Positions 26,964-35,764 of a DNA stretch of 64,000 nucleotides are shown here, one piece after another. Origin of the DNA: CBDCWO01 sp965223405 (GTDB taxonomy: Bacteria; Bacteroidota; Bacteroidia; Chitinophagales; Saprospiraceae); NCBI GenBank assembly GCA_965223405.1, contig CBDCWO010000006.1, forward strand, positions 6,634,001-6,698,000, read 5' to 3'. A program made the position numbers and the translations under genes. Under the pieces are notes generated by a model. It was not told the DNA's origin. It made no database searches and worked only from the letters and a program-made list of their open reading frames with translations. Each line of letters begins with the position of its first letter. The stretch's first letter is position 1.

Positions 26964-27893
26964 TTAATTTCTTCGATCTGCCAAAAGATAAAGAACTGCC
27001 ATCCGGATTGCAACTCCATTTTCCACTTGTTGTAAAATGATGGAATGTTCGGAATCTGCCACATCACTACTAAGTTCCACTCCTCGGTTGATAGGGCCAG
27101 GGTGCATAATGACAATATCCCGATTTACTTTTTCCAACAATTTTCGATTAATGCCAAAATACTGAGTATACTCTCGCAATGAGGGGAAATATTTGATATT
27201 TTGTCGTTCTAGTTGGATACGCAATACATTGGCAACATCACACCATTGTAAAGCTTCCTCCACATGATAGGACACCTTTACGCCGAGCGAGGAAATATGT
27301 TTAGGAATAAGGGTGGGTGGACCACACACCATTACTTCCGCTCCAAGACGTTGCAGGCAAAATATATTGCTCCCAGCTACACGGCTGTGTAAAATATCGC
27401 CGATAATGGCCACTTTCAGTCCTTTGACAACACCCAACTTTTCTCGAATGGAATAAGCATCCAACAACCCTTGAGTAGGGTGTTCATGAGTACCATCTCC
27501 CGCATTGACAATAATGGCATCTATATGTCGTGCTAAGAAAGCGTGGGCACCGGGAGCAGGATGTCTCATCACCACCATGTCTACTTTCATAGACAAGATG
27601 TTGTTGACCGTATCCAGTAATGTTTCACCTTTCTTGACTGAGGATGATGAGGAGGAGAAATTAACCACATCAGCGGAGAGCCTTTTTTCAGCAAGTTCAA
27701 AGGAAATTCGGGTACGGGTAGAATTTTCAAAAAATAAATTGGCAATTGTGGTATCCCGCAGTGAAGGTACTTTTTTAATTTTTCGATTGATTACCTTTTT
27801 GAAATTGTCCGCTGTTTTAAATATTAATTCGATATCCTTACTCGAAATGTATTTAATTCCTAATAGATGTTTCGTCGAAAGCTGAGAAGCCAT
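26964..27893 (-). CDS. pyrB: Aspartate carbamoyltransferase, catalytic chain
   Basis: 309 residues, full family length. The carbamoyl-phosphate loop is present as FENSTRTRISFELAEKRLSA (STRTR motif). MRHPAPGAHAFL, NAGDGTHEHPTQGLLDAYSI and MHPGPINRGVELSSDVAD are the other conserved active-site stretches. It condenses carbamoyl phosphate and aspartate, the first committed step of pyrimidine synthesis in the cytoplasm. No pyrI regulatory chain is adjacent, so it is probably the unregulated trimeric type. It follows pyrR by 61 bp and is presumably co-transcribed. Confidence 0.97.
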   Translation of the reverse strand: MASQLSTKHLLGIKYISSKDIELIFKTADNFKKVINRKIKKVPSLRDTTIANLFFENSTRTRISFELAEKRLSADVVNFSSSSSSVKKGETLLDTVNNILSMKVDMVVMRHPAPGAHAFLARHIDAIIVNAGDGTHEHPTQGLLDAYSIREKLGVVKGLKVAIIGDILHSRVAGSNIFCLQRLGAEVMVCGPPTLIPKHISSLGVKVSYHVEEALQWCDVANVLRIQLERQNIKYFPSLREYTQYFGINRKLLEKVNRDIVIMHPGPINRGVELSSDVADSEHSIILQQVENGVAIRMAVLYLLADRRN

Positions 27894-27954
27894 ATGTTGT
27901 CTTTCTGTCAGATAGTTCTAAATCACTCAATAGATATCGCAGTCAAGCACCTGC

Positions 27955-28503
27955 TTAAGATACTTTTTGCGGAAAAATTAATACTCCGTCTTTTTCACCC
28001 TTTTCCGACCAGGTAACCTTGACATACGCTTCATCCAAGGCATCTACACGTATTCCCACATAATCTGCTTTAACAGGTAGGTGGCGGTTAAATCTCCGAT
28101 CTACCAAAGTCAAAAGCTCAATCGATGCCGGTCGGCCAAATTGCTGTATTGCCGTCATAGCTGCTTGAATGGTCCTTCCGGTATACAAGACATCATCAAC
28201 CAGGACAACATGTTTATCCTCTACCAAAAATTCCATTTCTGTATCGTGCGCTACCATAGGCTTTTCTCTGGTTCGAAAGTCATCTCGAAAAAAAGTAATA
28301 TCCAAACGCCCGTGTAAAATAGGATGACCTAAAATTTGTTGAATGGTTTTATAGATTCGGTCAGAAAGTAGTATACCTCTGGGCTGGATGCCAATAATAC
28401 AGCTGTCTTCAAAATTTTCATGAGCTTCGAGCAACTGGTGACATAACCTTAACAAGGTAAGTTTAAAACGTTCTTCCTTTAATATGACCCGACCTCTGCC
28501 CAT
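27955..28503 (-). CDS. pyrR: PyrR: pyr regulator / uracil phosphoribosyltransferase
   Basis: 182 residues from the ATG at 28503; a TTG 9 bp upstream is in frame but less likely. The PRPP-binding loop VVLVDDVLYTGRTIQAAM is typical of type I phosphoribosyltransferases. GIQPRGILLSDRIYK and LLTLVDRRFNRHLPVKADYV match PyrR specifically. In Bacillus, PyrR binds pyr mRNA with UMP and causes attenuation; in Bacteroidota this regulatory role is less certain and it may act only as an enzyme. It is directly upstream of pyrB, which supports a pyrimidine role. Confidence 0.93.
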   Translation of the reverse strand: MGRGRVILKEERFKLTLLRLCHQLLEAHENFEDSCIIGIQPRGILLSDRIYKTIQQILGHPILHGRLDITFFRDDFRTREKPMVAHDTEMEFLVEDKHVVLVDDVLYTGRTIQAAMTAIQQFGRPASIELLTLVDRRFNRHLPVKADYVGIRVDALDEAYVKVTWSEKGEKDGVLIFPQKVS

Positions 28504-28596
28504 GGGGAGCAAATATAGTACAATGCATAAAATTATTCACCTATTTAAACCTTTGTAATTGCAATCAGTCCAAAGTGTAAGAATCCGAATTGATCA

Positions 28597-28606
28597 TCCA
28601 CGTGGA
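28597..28606. promoter_or_regulatory. Perfect 10-bp palindrome between divergent pyrR and lipoprotein gene
   Basis: TCCACGTGGA lies in the 142-bp divergent region, 40 bp before the ATG at 28646 and 94 bp before the pyrR ATG. A perfect palindrome here could be an operator; nothing further supports it. Confidence 0.3.
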
Positions 28607-28645
28607 ATTTTAGTAGAAATTTATTAATCAAAAAAATTAAATGTC

Positions 28646-29458
28646 ATGAAAAACTTGAAAGCAGGGATGATAATCGCCACCCTATCCATATTTATTATTG
28701 CTTGTCAAAAAGATGATTTTCAAACAGATCCCATATCTGAAGATTATTATACCGAGCAAGATCTGTTGACCCAACAATATGTGGTTAATATTGCCGAAGA
28801 TAATGAATCCATCGCCTTAGAAACCAGAGATAATCAAAACCCTTGTGTTAATATTACATCCATCCATCCGATTGGTACTTTCCCCAATACTTTAACCATT
28901 GATTTTGTTGAAGGCTGTACCGATCGTCACGGTCATATTGTGAGTGGAAAAATCATAGTCAATCAGAGCGCTCCAATGCATGAACCAGGAGCAATACGCC
29001 ATAGTTATTTTGAAAATTTTATGGTTGATAGCATTGCGCTGGATGGACAAAAAACGTTGACCAATCTGGAATTTCTTGAAAACAAGGCCAAATTCAGTAG
29101 AATTGCCAATTTGGATATCATTTATCCAAATGGGATGAAAGGACAGTGGGAGTCAAAGCACCTTTTAACTCAGGTCGGAGGACTGAATACACCATATCGC
29201 CTCGACGATTTTTTTCTTATATCTGGAGAAACAAAAGGTACGAATCGACAGGGCAAGAACTTTACCTCAAAGATCACCGAGCCTTTATTGATTGCCGGAA
29301 ATTGTGCTTGGATATCTAAAGGTGTCCGTTCCTTGACCACTGATGACCACTCTGCCACCATAAATTATGGTAATGGATTCTGTGATCCTTTTGCTACCGT
29401 TGAGCTTGCTAATGGAGCCTCGAAAAAAATCCGGATACGAGATCCTTGGTGGAAATAA
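28646..29458 (+). CDS. Hypothetical exported lipoprotein
   Basis: 270 residues. The signal peptide ends in the lipobox IIACQKDD (Cys near residue 20), and the acidic residues after the Cys fit Bacteroidota lipoprotein export signals. The rest is predicted beta-rich with three further Cys (NPCVNI, VEGCTDRHGH, AGNCAW). The pattern TLTIDFVEGCTDRHGHIVSG followed by GKIIVNQS is seen in a recurrent group of uncharacterised Bacteroidota lipoproteins, whose function I do not know. It is transcribed alone, diverging from pyrR, and ends in a strong terminator. Confidence 0.75.
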   Translation: MKNLKAGMIIATLSIFIIACQKDDFQTDPISEDYYTEQDLLTQQYVVNIAEDNESIALETRDNQNPCVNITSIHPIGTFPNTLTIDFVEGCTDRHGHIVSGKIIVNQSAPMHEPGAIRHSYFENFMVDSIALDGQKTLTNLEFLENKAKFSRIANLDIIYPNGMKGQWESKHLLTQVGGLNTPYRLDDFFLISGETKGTNRQGKNFTSKITEPLLIAGNCAWISKGVRSLTTDDHSATINYGNGFCDPFATVELANGASKKIRIRDPWWK

Positions 29459-29487
29459 CAGTTCGTAATAAATTCATCGTTTATTAC

Positions 29488-29517
29488 TGGCCGCCGGTAT
29501 GACCGGTGGCCATTTTT
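29488..29517 (+). terminator. Strong intrinsic terminator
   Basis: TGGCCGCCGGT, a 3-nt loop, then ACCGGTGGCCA form an 11-bp stem with one G-U pair, followed by TTTTT. It lies 30 bp after the stop of the lipoprotein gene and ends its transcript. Confidence 0.92.
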
Positions 29518-29519
29518 GT

Positions 29520-29944
29520 AATGTGCATCAGGCCACATCGTTTGACCTGCCTTTGGAGGAGAAATAGGGATTGGAACTCGTCAATCAGGCATCAAGAAAT
29601 TCATGATTTAGGTATTGGTTTTCACTTCTCAAAAAGGGGCAGATTTATCCAAGGTTTTCAAAATTCACCCTCTCAATTGCCCTCAAGGGAACAAAACTCG
29701 TTTTTTTGTTTTGACCATGACAGTTGCATTTGGTGTTACCGTACATTTTTCTTCATTTCTGATTCGGAATTCTCTGGTAAATTAATCCTCGAAACACCTC
29801 GGACATTAGGTTAGAACTAAGGAGAAATTCAGCATACCGCTGCTTCTTAGGTTGTAAATGATCCAAGCAGAGACTTAGTGATTTGACTTGCCAATTCCAC
29901 CCCATGCCCCCTCAAGGGCTCTAAAGGGGGTAAAGTGTGTAATT
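29520..29944. other. Gene-free stretch with a C/G hairpin
   Basis: I see no gene here. Near the glnS end, CCCCCT at 29907-29912 pairs with AGGGGG at 29925-29930. It has no T-run on the minus strand, so it is at most a weak terminator or mRNA-stabilising hairpin for glnS. Confidence 0.4.
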
Positions 29945-31627
29945 CTATCGCTTCGATTGGCCTTTTATTTTCGCCCAACTATCCCTCAAGGTCACCGTTC
30001 GGTTAAAGATCAGTTTGTCTTCGGTACTATCCGGATCTAAAATAAAATATCCCTTGCGCATAAACTGAAGGTTTTGGTCTGGTCGAGCTGTTCTGACTGA
30101 AGGTTCCACTTTGATTTTATGCAATATTTGCAGGGAGTCCGGATTAATAAACTCCATAAAGTCTTTATCCGAATCACCGGCTGGATCGGCTACGCTAAAA
30201 AGACGATCATATATTCTGGCTTCACAATCCACGGCCTTTTCTGCAGAGACCCAGTGAATAGTACCTTTAACTTTGATGCCGGAAGTGTCTTCCCCACTTC
30301 TACTCTCCGGAAAATATCTGGATTTGATCAGGATAACTTCTCCCGCTACATTTTTTTCATAGCCAATGCATTCAATTATGTATCCATTCTTCAAACGCAC
30401 TTTGCGACCTGGGCCTAATCTAAAGTATTTTGCAGGAGGGTCTTCCATAAAATCTTCCCGTTCGATGTACAAAATCCGGCTAAAAGGTATATGACGCTGG
30501 CCTCCATCTGGATTTTCAGGATTATTAGTAGCAACCATCTGTTCAACCTGGCCTTCGGGATAGTTTTCGATAACCAACTTAACCGGATTCAACACCGCCA
30601 TTATACGTGGGGCTATGCGATTTAATTCATCACGCACACAAAACTCTAGCAAAGACATTTCGATGACATTATCGCGTTTGGCAATCCCTACTTTATCACA
30701 AAAAGTCCTAATTGCTGCTGCGGGATATCCCCTTCTTCGCATTCCGCTGATAGTACTCATACGGGGATCATCCCACCCATTTACGACACCCTCCTGAACC
30801 AGCTTCAGAAGTTTTCGCTTACTGGTAATCATGTAACTCACGTTCAACCGGGCAAACTCGATCTGGCGCGAAGGAAAAATGCCCAGTTCCCGAATATACC
30901 AATCATATAGGGGCCGGTGGTTTTCAAATTCTAAAGTACAGATGGAATGAGTTACTTTTTCGATCGAGTCGGATTGACCGTGCGCAAAATCATACATCGG
31001 ATAGATACACCATTCATCGCCGGTCCTATGGTGATGTGCATATTTGATTCTGTACATTACCGGATCGCGTAAATGCATATTGGGAGATGATATATCAATT
31101 TTAGCCCTCAACACTCTGCTCCCTTCTGGAAACTCACCATTTTTCATTTTCCGAAACAGTTCTAAGTTTTCATCTGCTGTGCGGTTACGAAAACGACTTG
31201 GGGTACCAGGAATCTCAGGAGTTCCTTTCATCTGGGCCATTTCTTCCGGTGTGGAATCATCTACAAAGGCTTTTCCATCGCATATTAACTGTTCTGCCCA
31301 TAGGTAGAGTTGGTGAAAGTAATCCGAAGCATAATACTCCCGGTCATCCCATGAAAAGCCTAACCAGCGAATATCCTCCTTAATGGATTCGACGTACTCG
31401 GTTTCTTCAGTTACCGGATTCGTATCATCGAATCTCAGATTGGTAATTCCTCTATAATCTGAGGCGATGCCAAAATTGAGGCATATCGACTTCGCATGGC
31501 CAATATGGAGATAGCCATTGGGTTCAGGAGGAAAACGAGTTACTACGGCACCTCCGTGTTTTTCCTTCATCAAATCCCCTTCAATAATCTGTTGAATAAA
31601 GTGCTTTGATTCTTTTTTCTTTCCCAT
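29945..31627 (-). CDS. glnS: Glutaminyl-tRNA synthetase
   Basis: 560 residues, full length. The class I signature is RFPPEPNGYLHIGHAKSICL (HIGH motif as HIGH). The KMSKS-like loop is MITSKRKLLKLV, and TRFPPEPNGYLHIGHAK separates GlnRS from bacterial GluRS. The C-terminal anticodon-binding beta-barrels (ILYIEREDFMEDPPAKYFRL) are present. It attaches glutamine to tRNA-Gln in the cytoplasm. It lies 11 bp after argS and is probably translated from the same mRNA. A directly charging GlnRS is common in Bacteroidota. Confidence 0.97.
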   Translation of the reverse strand: MGKKKESKHFIQQIIEGDLMKEKHGGAVVTRFPPEPNGYLHIGHAKSICLNFGIASDYRGITNLRFDDTNPVTEETEYVESIKEDIRWLGFSWDDREYYASDYFHQLYLWAEQLICDGKAFVDDSTPEEMAQMKGTPEIPGTPSRFRNRTADENLELFRKMKNGEFPEGSRVLRAKIDISSPNMHLRDPVMYRIKYAHHHRTGDEWCIYPMYDFAHGQSDSIEKVTHSICTLEFENHRPLYDWYIRELGIFPSRQIEFARLNVSYMITSKRKLLKLVQEGVVNGWDDPRMSTISGMRRRGYPAAAIRTFCDKVGIAKRDNVIEMSLLEFCVRDELNRIAPRIMAVLNPVKLVIENYPEGQVEQMVATNNPENPDGGQRHIPFSRILYIEREDFMEDPPAKYFRLGPGRKVRLKNGYIIECIGYEKNVAGEVILIKSRYFPESRSGEDTSGIKVKGTIHWVSAEKAVDCEARIYDRLFSVADPAGDSDKDFMEFINPDSLQILHKIKVEPSVRTARPDQNLQFMRKGYFILDPDSTEDKLIFNRTVTLRDSWAKIKGQSKR

Positions 31628-31638
31628 TATTTTGAATT

Positions 31639-33483
31639 TTACATTCTGTCCGGCATTTCAATCCCCAATAACTCCATTGTCCGGAACAGAACATAACCCA
31701 CATGTTTAATTAAAGTAAGCCGGAACCATTGGGCTTGATCTGACTCTGCCCTCAATATTGGAATGTTATGATAGAATCGATGTAATGATTTGGCCAACGA
31801 ATAGCCATAATTGGCGATAGTAGACGGATCAAAGTTTTCAGCAGCTTGTACGATAGTAGGTTCCAATTGTATGATCATTCCCATCAACTCCTTCTCTTCG
31901 GGTTTGAGTTGATAACCATCCATAGCTTTTTGCGGTGCTATTTCAGTTTCTGAAAATTTTCGGATAATAGATTGAATCCTGACATACGCATTTTGAATAT
32001 ACGGACCGGTTTGTCCTTGCATATCCAGAGATTCTTTGGGATCATATACCATTCTCTTCTTGGGATTAACCTTGATGATAAAAAATTTCAAAGCCCCCAT
32101 GGCAATTTTCCGAATAATCTCCTTACCAACAGCTTCAGGTAGATTTTCTAATTCTCCCCTTTCTTTGGCAGCAAGAGTGGCCTCAGCAATCACCTCATCC
32201 AATAGATCATCCGCATCAACTACCGTACCTTCTCTGCTTTTCATCTTGCCGGTAGGCAAATCCACCATTCCATAGGATAAATGATATAGTTGATCTGCAT
32301 AGGACTCACCAAGCTTTTTCAAGATTTCGAATAGTGCCTTGAAGTGGTATTCTTGTTCATCCCCTACTACATAAACCATGCGATCAAATTGATAATCTTC
32401 ATACCTTTTCGCAGCTGTTCCCAAGTCCTGAGTCATATACACAGAGGTTCCGTCATTTCTCAAAAGGATTTTTTCATCCATTTTTACATCGGTCAAATCT
32501 ACCCAAACACTTTCATCCTGTTTCTTGTAAAACGTACCATTGGTCAATCCCTTATCGATGGTATCTTTACCCAACAGGTAGGTCTTGGATTCGTAATTCA
32601 CCGCGTCAAAATGTACTTGCAATCTATTGTAAGTAGCTTCAAAACCCTTATATACCCATTGATTCATGCGATTCCATAGTTCCAGAGTCGGCGGATCACC
32701 GGCCTCCCACTTTATCAACATTTCTTTGGCCTGTTTCCCTAAATCGCTGTGTTCATTAAAGTAAGTGTTTTGGTATTCATTGAAAAATTTCTTTTCCTCT
32801 TTTCCAATGCCCAATTTGACATAAACCTCTTTCCCGTTTTCCGAATTTTGCCAATTGGCATATTCCTCTCTCAGTGCTTCATTAAACCTCACGTAATACT
32901 TACCCACCAGTTGATCTCCTTTTAGATCTCCCGATTCAGGGGTTTCTCCCTGGCCGAATAACTTCCAGGCCAACATACTTTTGCAAATAGCGATCCCACG
33001 ATCGTTTATGATTTGGGTTTTGATCACCGTATAACCTAAGGCTTCATATAATTGGCTACAGGACCAACCTAAGAGAATGTTACGGATGTGTCCCAGGTGT
33101 AATGGCTTGTTGGTATTCGGAGATGAATACTCAATCACAATTTTTTGATCTTTCTTAGGGAATCTTCCGGTCATCGATTGACTGGGCATCTCCAATAGGG
33201 TATCCAACCAAAAGATATCAGTCACTACAAGGTTGAGAAATCCTCCGGTCACAGAATATTCCGAAATCCATTTTTCACCGGAGAATGCTTTTCCAATGGC
33301 ATTACCCAATTCCAGGGGAGATTTCTTTAATCTTTTGACCAAGGGAAACAACACTACGGTGTAATCCCCCGTAAACTCCTTACGCGTTTGGGTAACCACT
33401 ATCTCTGTCGGATCAAGGATTAATCCAAATTGCAGCTCAAGGACTTGATTTGTTATATTTTGAATTTTTTCAAATATATGCAT
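31639..33483 (-). CDS. argS: Arginyl-tRNA synthetase
   Basis: 614 residues from the ATG at 33483. The frame stays open for another 120 bp upstream, but family alignment begins at MHIFEKIQNITNQVLELQFG and the extension has no homologous character. The N-terminal Add-1 domain is followed by the HIGH box in SSPNTNKPLHLGHIRNILLG. A lysine-containing loop, KMKSREGTVVDADDLLDEV, replaces KMSKS, as is usual in ArgRS. The C-terminus is the helical DALR domain. It charges tRNA-Arg. It lies 120 bp after rsmD and 11 bp before glnS. Confidence 0.97.
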   Translation of the reverse strand: MHIFEKIQNITNQVLELQFGLILDPTEIVVTQTRKEFTGDYTVVLFPLVKRLKKSPLELGNAIGKAFSGEKWISEYSVTGGFLNLVVTDIFWLDTLLEMPSQSMTGRFPKKDQKIVIEYSSPNTNKPLHLGHIRNILLGWSCSQLYEALGYTVIKTQIINDRGIAICKSMLAWKLFGQGETPESGDLKGDQLVGKYYVRFNEALREEYANWQNSENGKEVYVKLGIGKEEKKFFNEYQNTYFNEHSDLGKQAKEMLIKWEAGDPPTLELWNRMNQWVYKGFEATYNRLQVHFDAVNYESKTYLLGKDTIDKGLTNGTFYKKQDESVWVDLTDVKMDEKILLRNDGTSVYMTQDLGTAAKRYEDYQFDRMVYVVGDEQEYHFKALFEILKKLGESYADQLYHLSYGMVDLPTGKMKSREGTVVDADDLLDEVIAEATLAAKERGELENLPEAVGKEIIRKIAMGALKFFIIKVNPKKRMVYDPKESLDMQGQTGPYIQNAYVRIQSIIRKFSETEIAPQKAMDGYQLKPEEKELMGMIIQLEPTIVQAAENFDPSTIANYGYSLAKSLHRFYHNIPILRAESDQAQWFRLTLIKHVGYVLFRTMELLGIEMPDRM

Positions 33484-33603
33484 ATTCACTTTTGGTATAT
33501 CGGGCTGCAAAATTAACCAAGAAATAGTAAAATAATAACATCTTACTTTATTGGTGAAAATTTTGTTATTACGGCTTCGGATTAAACTTCCGATTACTCT
33601 CAA

Positions 33604-34143
33604 TTAACCCGTAAAAAATGAGAAATAGGTTTTACCGTACTTTCTCAACTGCCAAAATTTGGGATGTTGAGAAAAATCATGAGAAGGATTATGTTCCAGA
33701 ACCAATATTCCATCTTGGGCCAAAACCGCCTCGTCAAATATCAATTCGGGTATACTAAATAACCAGGGCAAAGGATAGGGCGGGCCGGCAAAGATGTAGT
33801 CGTACGTTAAATTGGTTCTCCTCAAAAATTTTCTTACTTCTTCATTTCGTATTAACAACCGGTCTGTGATATCTAATTTTTCTGCCATGCTGCGAACATA
33901 GCTAACAACACCACGATGCAGTTCAACATAAGTGACATTGCCACATCCGCGTGAGATTAACTCATAACTATGACTACCGGTACCTCCGAATAAGTCCAAA
34001 GCACTTATCATTTCATAGTCCAGTAAATTATTCAAAATATTAAACAATCCTTCTTTGGCATAGTCCGTGGTGGGACGGGTAGGCCATTTGTTAGCTGGAG
34101 GGTCGAATCGGCGCCCCTTAAATTTTCCGGAAATAATTCTCAT
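33604..34143 (-). CDS. rsmD: RsmD-type 16S rRNA (guanine-N2) methyltransferase with altered motif IV
   Basis: 179 residues, normal length. MRIISGKFKGRRFDPP and RPTTDYAKEGLFNIL are the RsmD start, and ALDLFGGTGSHSYELISRG is the SAM-binding motif I. Family members methylate G966 of 16S rRNA. The catalytic motif IV, normally DPPY, reads AGPPYPL: the codon is GGC, where GAC would give Asp. The C-terminus (GILVLEHNPSHDFSQHP) is normal. It overlaps the upstream DUF3822 gene by 4 bp (ATGA), a pairing common in Bacteroidota. If the Gly is real, catalysis may be impaired. Confidence 0.88.
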   Translation of the reverse strand: MRIISGKFKGRRFDPPANKWPTRPTTDYAKEGLFNILNNLLDYEMISALDLFGGTGSHSYELISRGCGNVTYVELHRGVVSYVRSMAEKLDITDRLLIRNEEVRKFLRRTNLTYDYIFAGPPYPLPWLFSIPELIFDEAVLAQDGILVLEHNPSHDFSQHPKFWQLRKYGKTYFSFFTG

Positions 34144-34982
34144 TCGGTAATAGATACCAAGTCAAACAATTCGTGAGGAACCAAATTATGTCGTTGTGAT
34201 GAGGCTGCAAGCAGATGACTGTCCGGGTTGGCAAATTGAATAGAGTTAAACTTTTTGCGCAACCATTTATATCTGGCCGTTTTGGCGTACCACTCACCAC
34301 TTAAAAACAAATTAATGCGGTAGGGATCCAATTCCAATTGATTAATTGTTAAGGCGATATAATAATAGATGTCCTCATCTTTTTGAAAATTGTAGTAATT
34401 GGTAAAAACCAGTTTCCCCTCTTTAAAAAGCAATAATATCATGTGATTCCCCCTGAGGTGTGACAAGTAGGCCCATTCCTGATCGATAGCAAACTGCCGA
34501 TAAAAACGAGATATCAAAGATGCAAAAACATGACGAACTCTGACCTCAGGCTCAAACCGTTGAAAGAATTGATAAAAATTAGGGTTTACGCCATAGAGGA
34601 TCTTAATATAATCACGAGTGGTTACTGAATCGGTCCAAACTTTAAAATGTGCGGGTATTCTGGTAGCCCTGTAAAATTGGAGGTACTTCGATTTTTCCTC
34701 ATACAAGCTCACTGGGACTAACGTAAAATAAGGTGATAACAATCCAATTTCCCAAAATACTTCCTGATCTTGAAAGATGGGAATATCCTTCCAGGTCTCC
34801 TCCAACCACTGAAAATAATCTGCGCGATCATTTCCCTTATGAGCACGAAAGTATTCTTTTAATCGTCCATATTGATCAAAAAGGGCATAAAAAAAACTGT
34901 CTTTACCAAGTAATAAAGACAGCTTGTCCTTTTCAGATATTTTGTTATCTAAGTTTTCTTTATATGCCTTTATCGTTCCCAA
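34140..34982 (-). CDS. DUF3822 family protein
   Basis: 280 residues. The protein has the two-lobed ASKHA-like character of DUF3822 (DQYGRLKEYFRAH, LLLFKEGKLVFTNYYNFQKD, IYYYIALTINQLELDPYRIN, LFLSGEWYA). Its function is not known. The start is uncertain: the only start-like codon near the expected N-terminus is TTG at 34982, which overlaps the end of the upstream gene by 13 bp; no ATG exists nearby in frame. It is translationally coupled to rsmD (ATGA overlap), which suggests a shared role in ribosome or RNA metabolism. Confidence 0.8.
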   Translation of the reverse strand: MGTIKAYKENLDNKISEKDKLSLLLGKDSFFYALFDQYGRLKEYFRAHKGNDRADYFQWLEETWKDIPIFQDQEVFWEIGLLSPYFTLVPVSLYEEKSKYLQFYRATRIPAHFKVWTDSVTTRDYIKILYGVNPNFYQFFQRFEPEVRVRHVFASLISRFYRQFAIDQEWAYLSHLRGNHMILLLFKEGKLVFTNYYNFQKDEDIYYYIALTINQLELDPYRINLFLSGEWYAKTARYKWLRKKFNSIQFANPDSHLLAASSQRHNLVPHELFDLVSITE

Positions 34983-35551
34983 TTGCCTGAAGTATTTGGT
35001 GCATTTCTGTCGCCAAATTTAAGCAATTTCTCCGGATCATAAAGATTATCATATTTCGAATATGAAGGTGATGCAAAAGGTCCCATAAAAGACTTATAAG
35101 GAGCTGCGACTTCGATCACATTTACAAGCGTAGACTGGTATTCAATAGTGTCCGCATAAATCGAGAAATCTCTGCCTCCACCATATGGGATAACATGTAA
35201 GGAATCCAGATTCAAACCAATGGCTCTGACCGAGTCAATTGCATTTTTGTAGCTGGTATCTCTATTAAAATCCTTCGAATTGGGATCATCAGGATCTCCT
35301 TCTATGTTAATAAACATAAACTTTCCATTTCTCAACACATGTCTCAGTGTATCAAAATTTCGAGCATACTCACCGGTAATATCCAAATACATGTTTTGGG
35401 CTTCCCTGATGCTTCGTAATTTTTGGATTACCGCTTTTTCTCTTTTATCCTTTTCGCCTTTAAATCGAATCGGCTCATAAATACTCTGGTACAGGAAATA
35501 ACATAAAGCTATTACCACGAGAAATAAAATAGTATTGATCACAAATCGCAT
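34970..35551 (-). CDS. Hypothetical single-pass membrane protein
   Basis: 193 residues. The N-terminal helix FVINTILFLVVIALCYFLYQ is an uncleaved membrane anchor. A charged coiled-coil-like stretch follows (KGEKDKREKAVIQKLRSIRE), then AQNMYLDITGEYARNFDTL, which resembles the start of pseudopilin-like domains. The rest has no recognisable motif. It heads the operon with DUF3822, rsmD, argS and glnS. I do not know its function. Confidence 0.75.
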   Translation of the reverse strand: MRFVINTILFLVVIALCYFLYQSIYEPIRFKGEKDKREKAVIQKLRSIREAQNMYLDITGEYARNFDTLRHVLRNGKFMFINIEGDPDDPNSKDFNRDTSYKNAIDSVRAIGLNLDSLHVIPYGGGRDFSIYADTIEYQSTLVNVIEVAAPYKSFMGPFASPSYSKYDNLYDPEKLLKFGDRNAPNTSGNWER

Positions 35552-35764
35552 AATTCGCTTTCTTTAGTTCATATTAGCGCAAGTATAATGTTTTTTTGCA
35601 ACATTTACCTTGATATTATTCCACTTTTTACTACAATGATTTTGGTAAATTTTGTTTTTTCTTATACTGTAATGTTCAAGAAGAAAGTCCCATAACTACT
35701 ATCTTCGCTGAAAATTTAATTCCAGTATATCTAATTAGATGCTTTTATTGATAAACTTTGTTGT

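Noticed and set aside
28504..28645. Promoter motif TATATTTG just before pyrR
   Set aside because: It matches the Bacteroidota -7 pattern but lies only a few bases before the ATG and has no partner TTTG box at the right distance.
29506..29814. 102-codon plus-strand frame after the lipoprotein gene
   Set aside because: It begins inside the terminator stem region and has no domain character.
33484..33603. 40-codon N-terminal extension of ArgRS
   Set aside because: It begins at a non-conserved codon, and the family alignment starts at the ATG at 33483.
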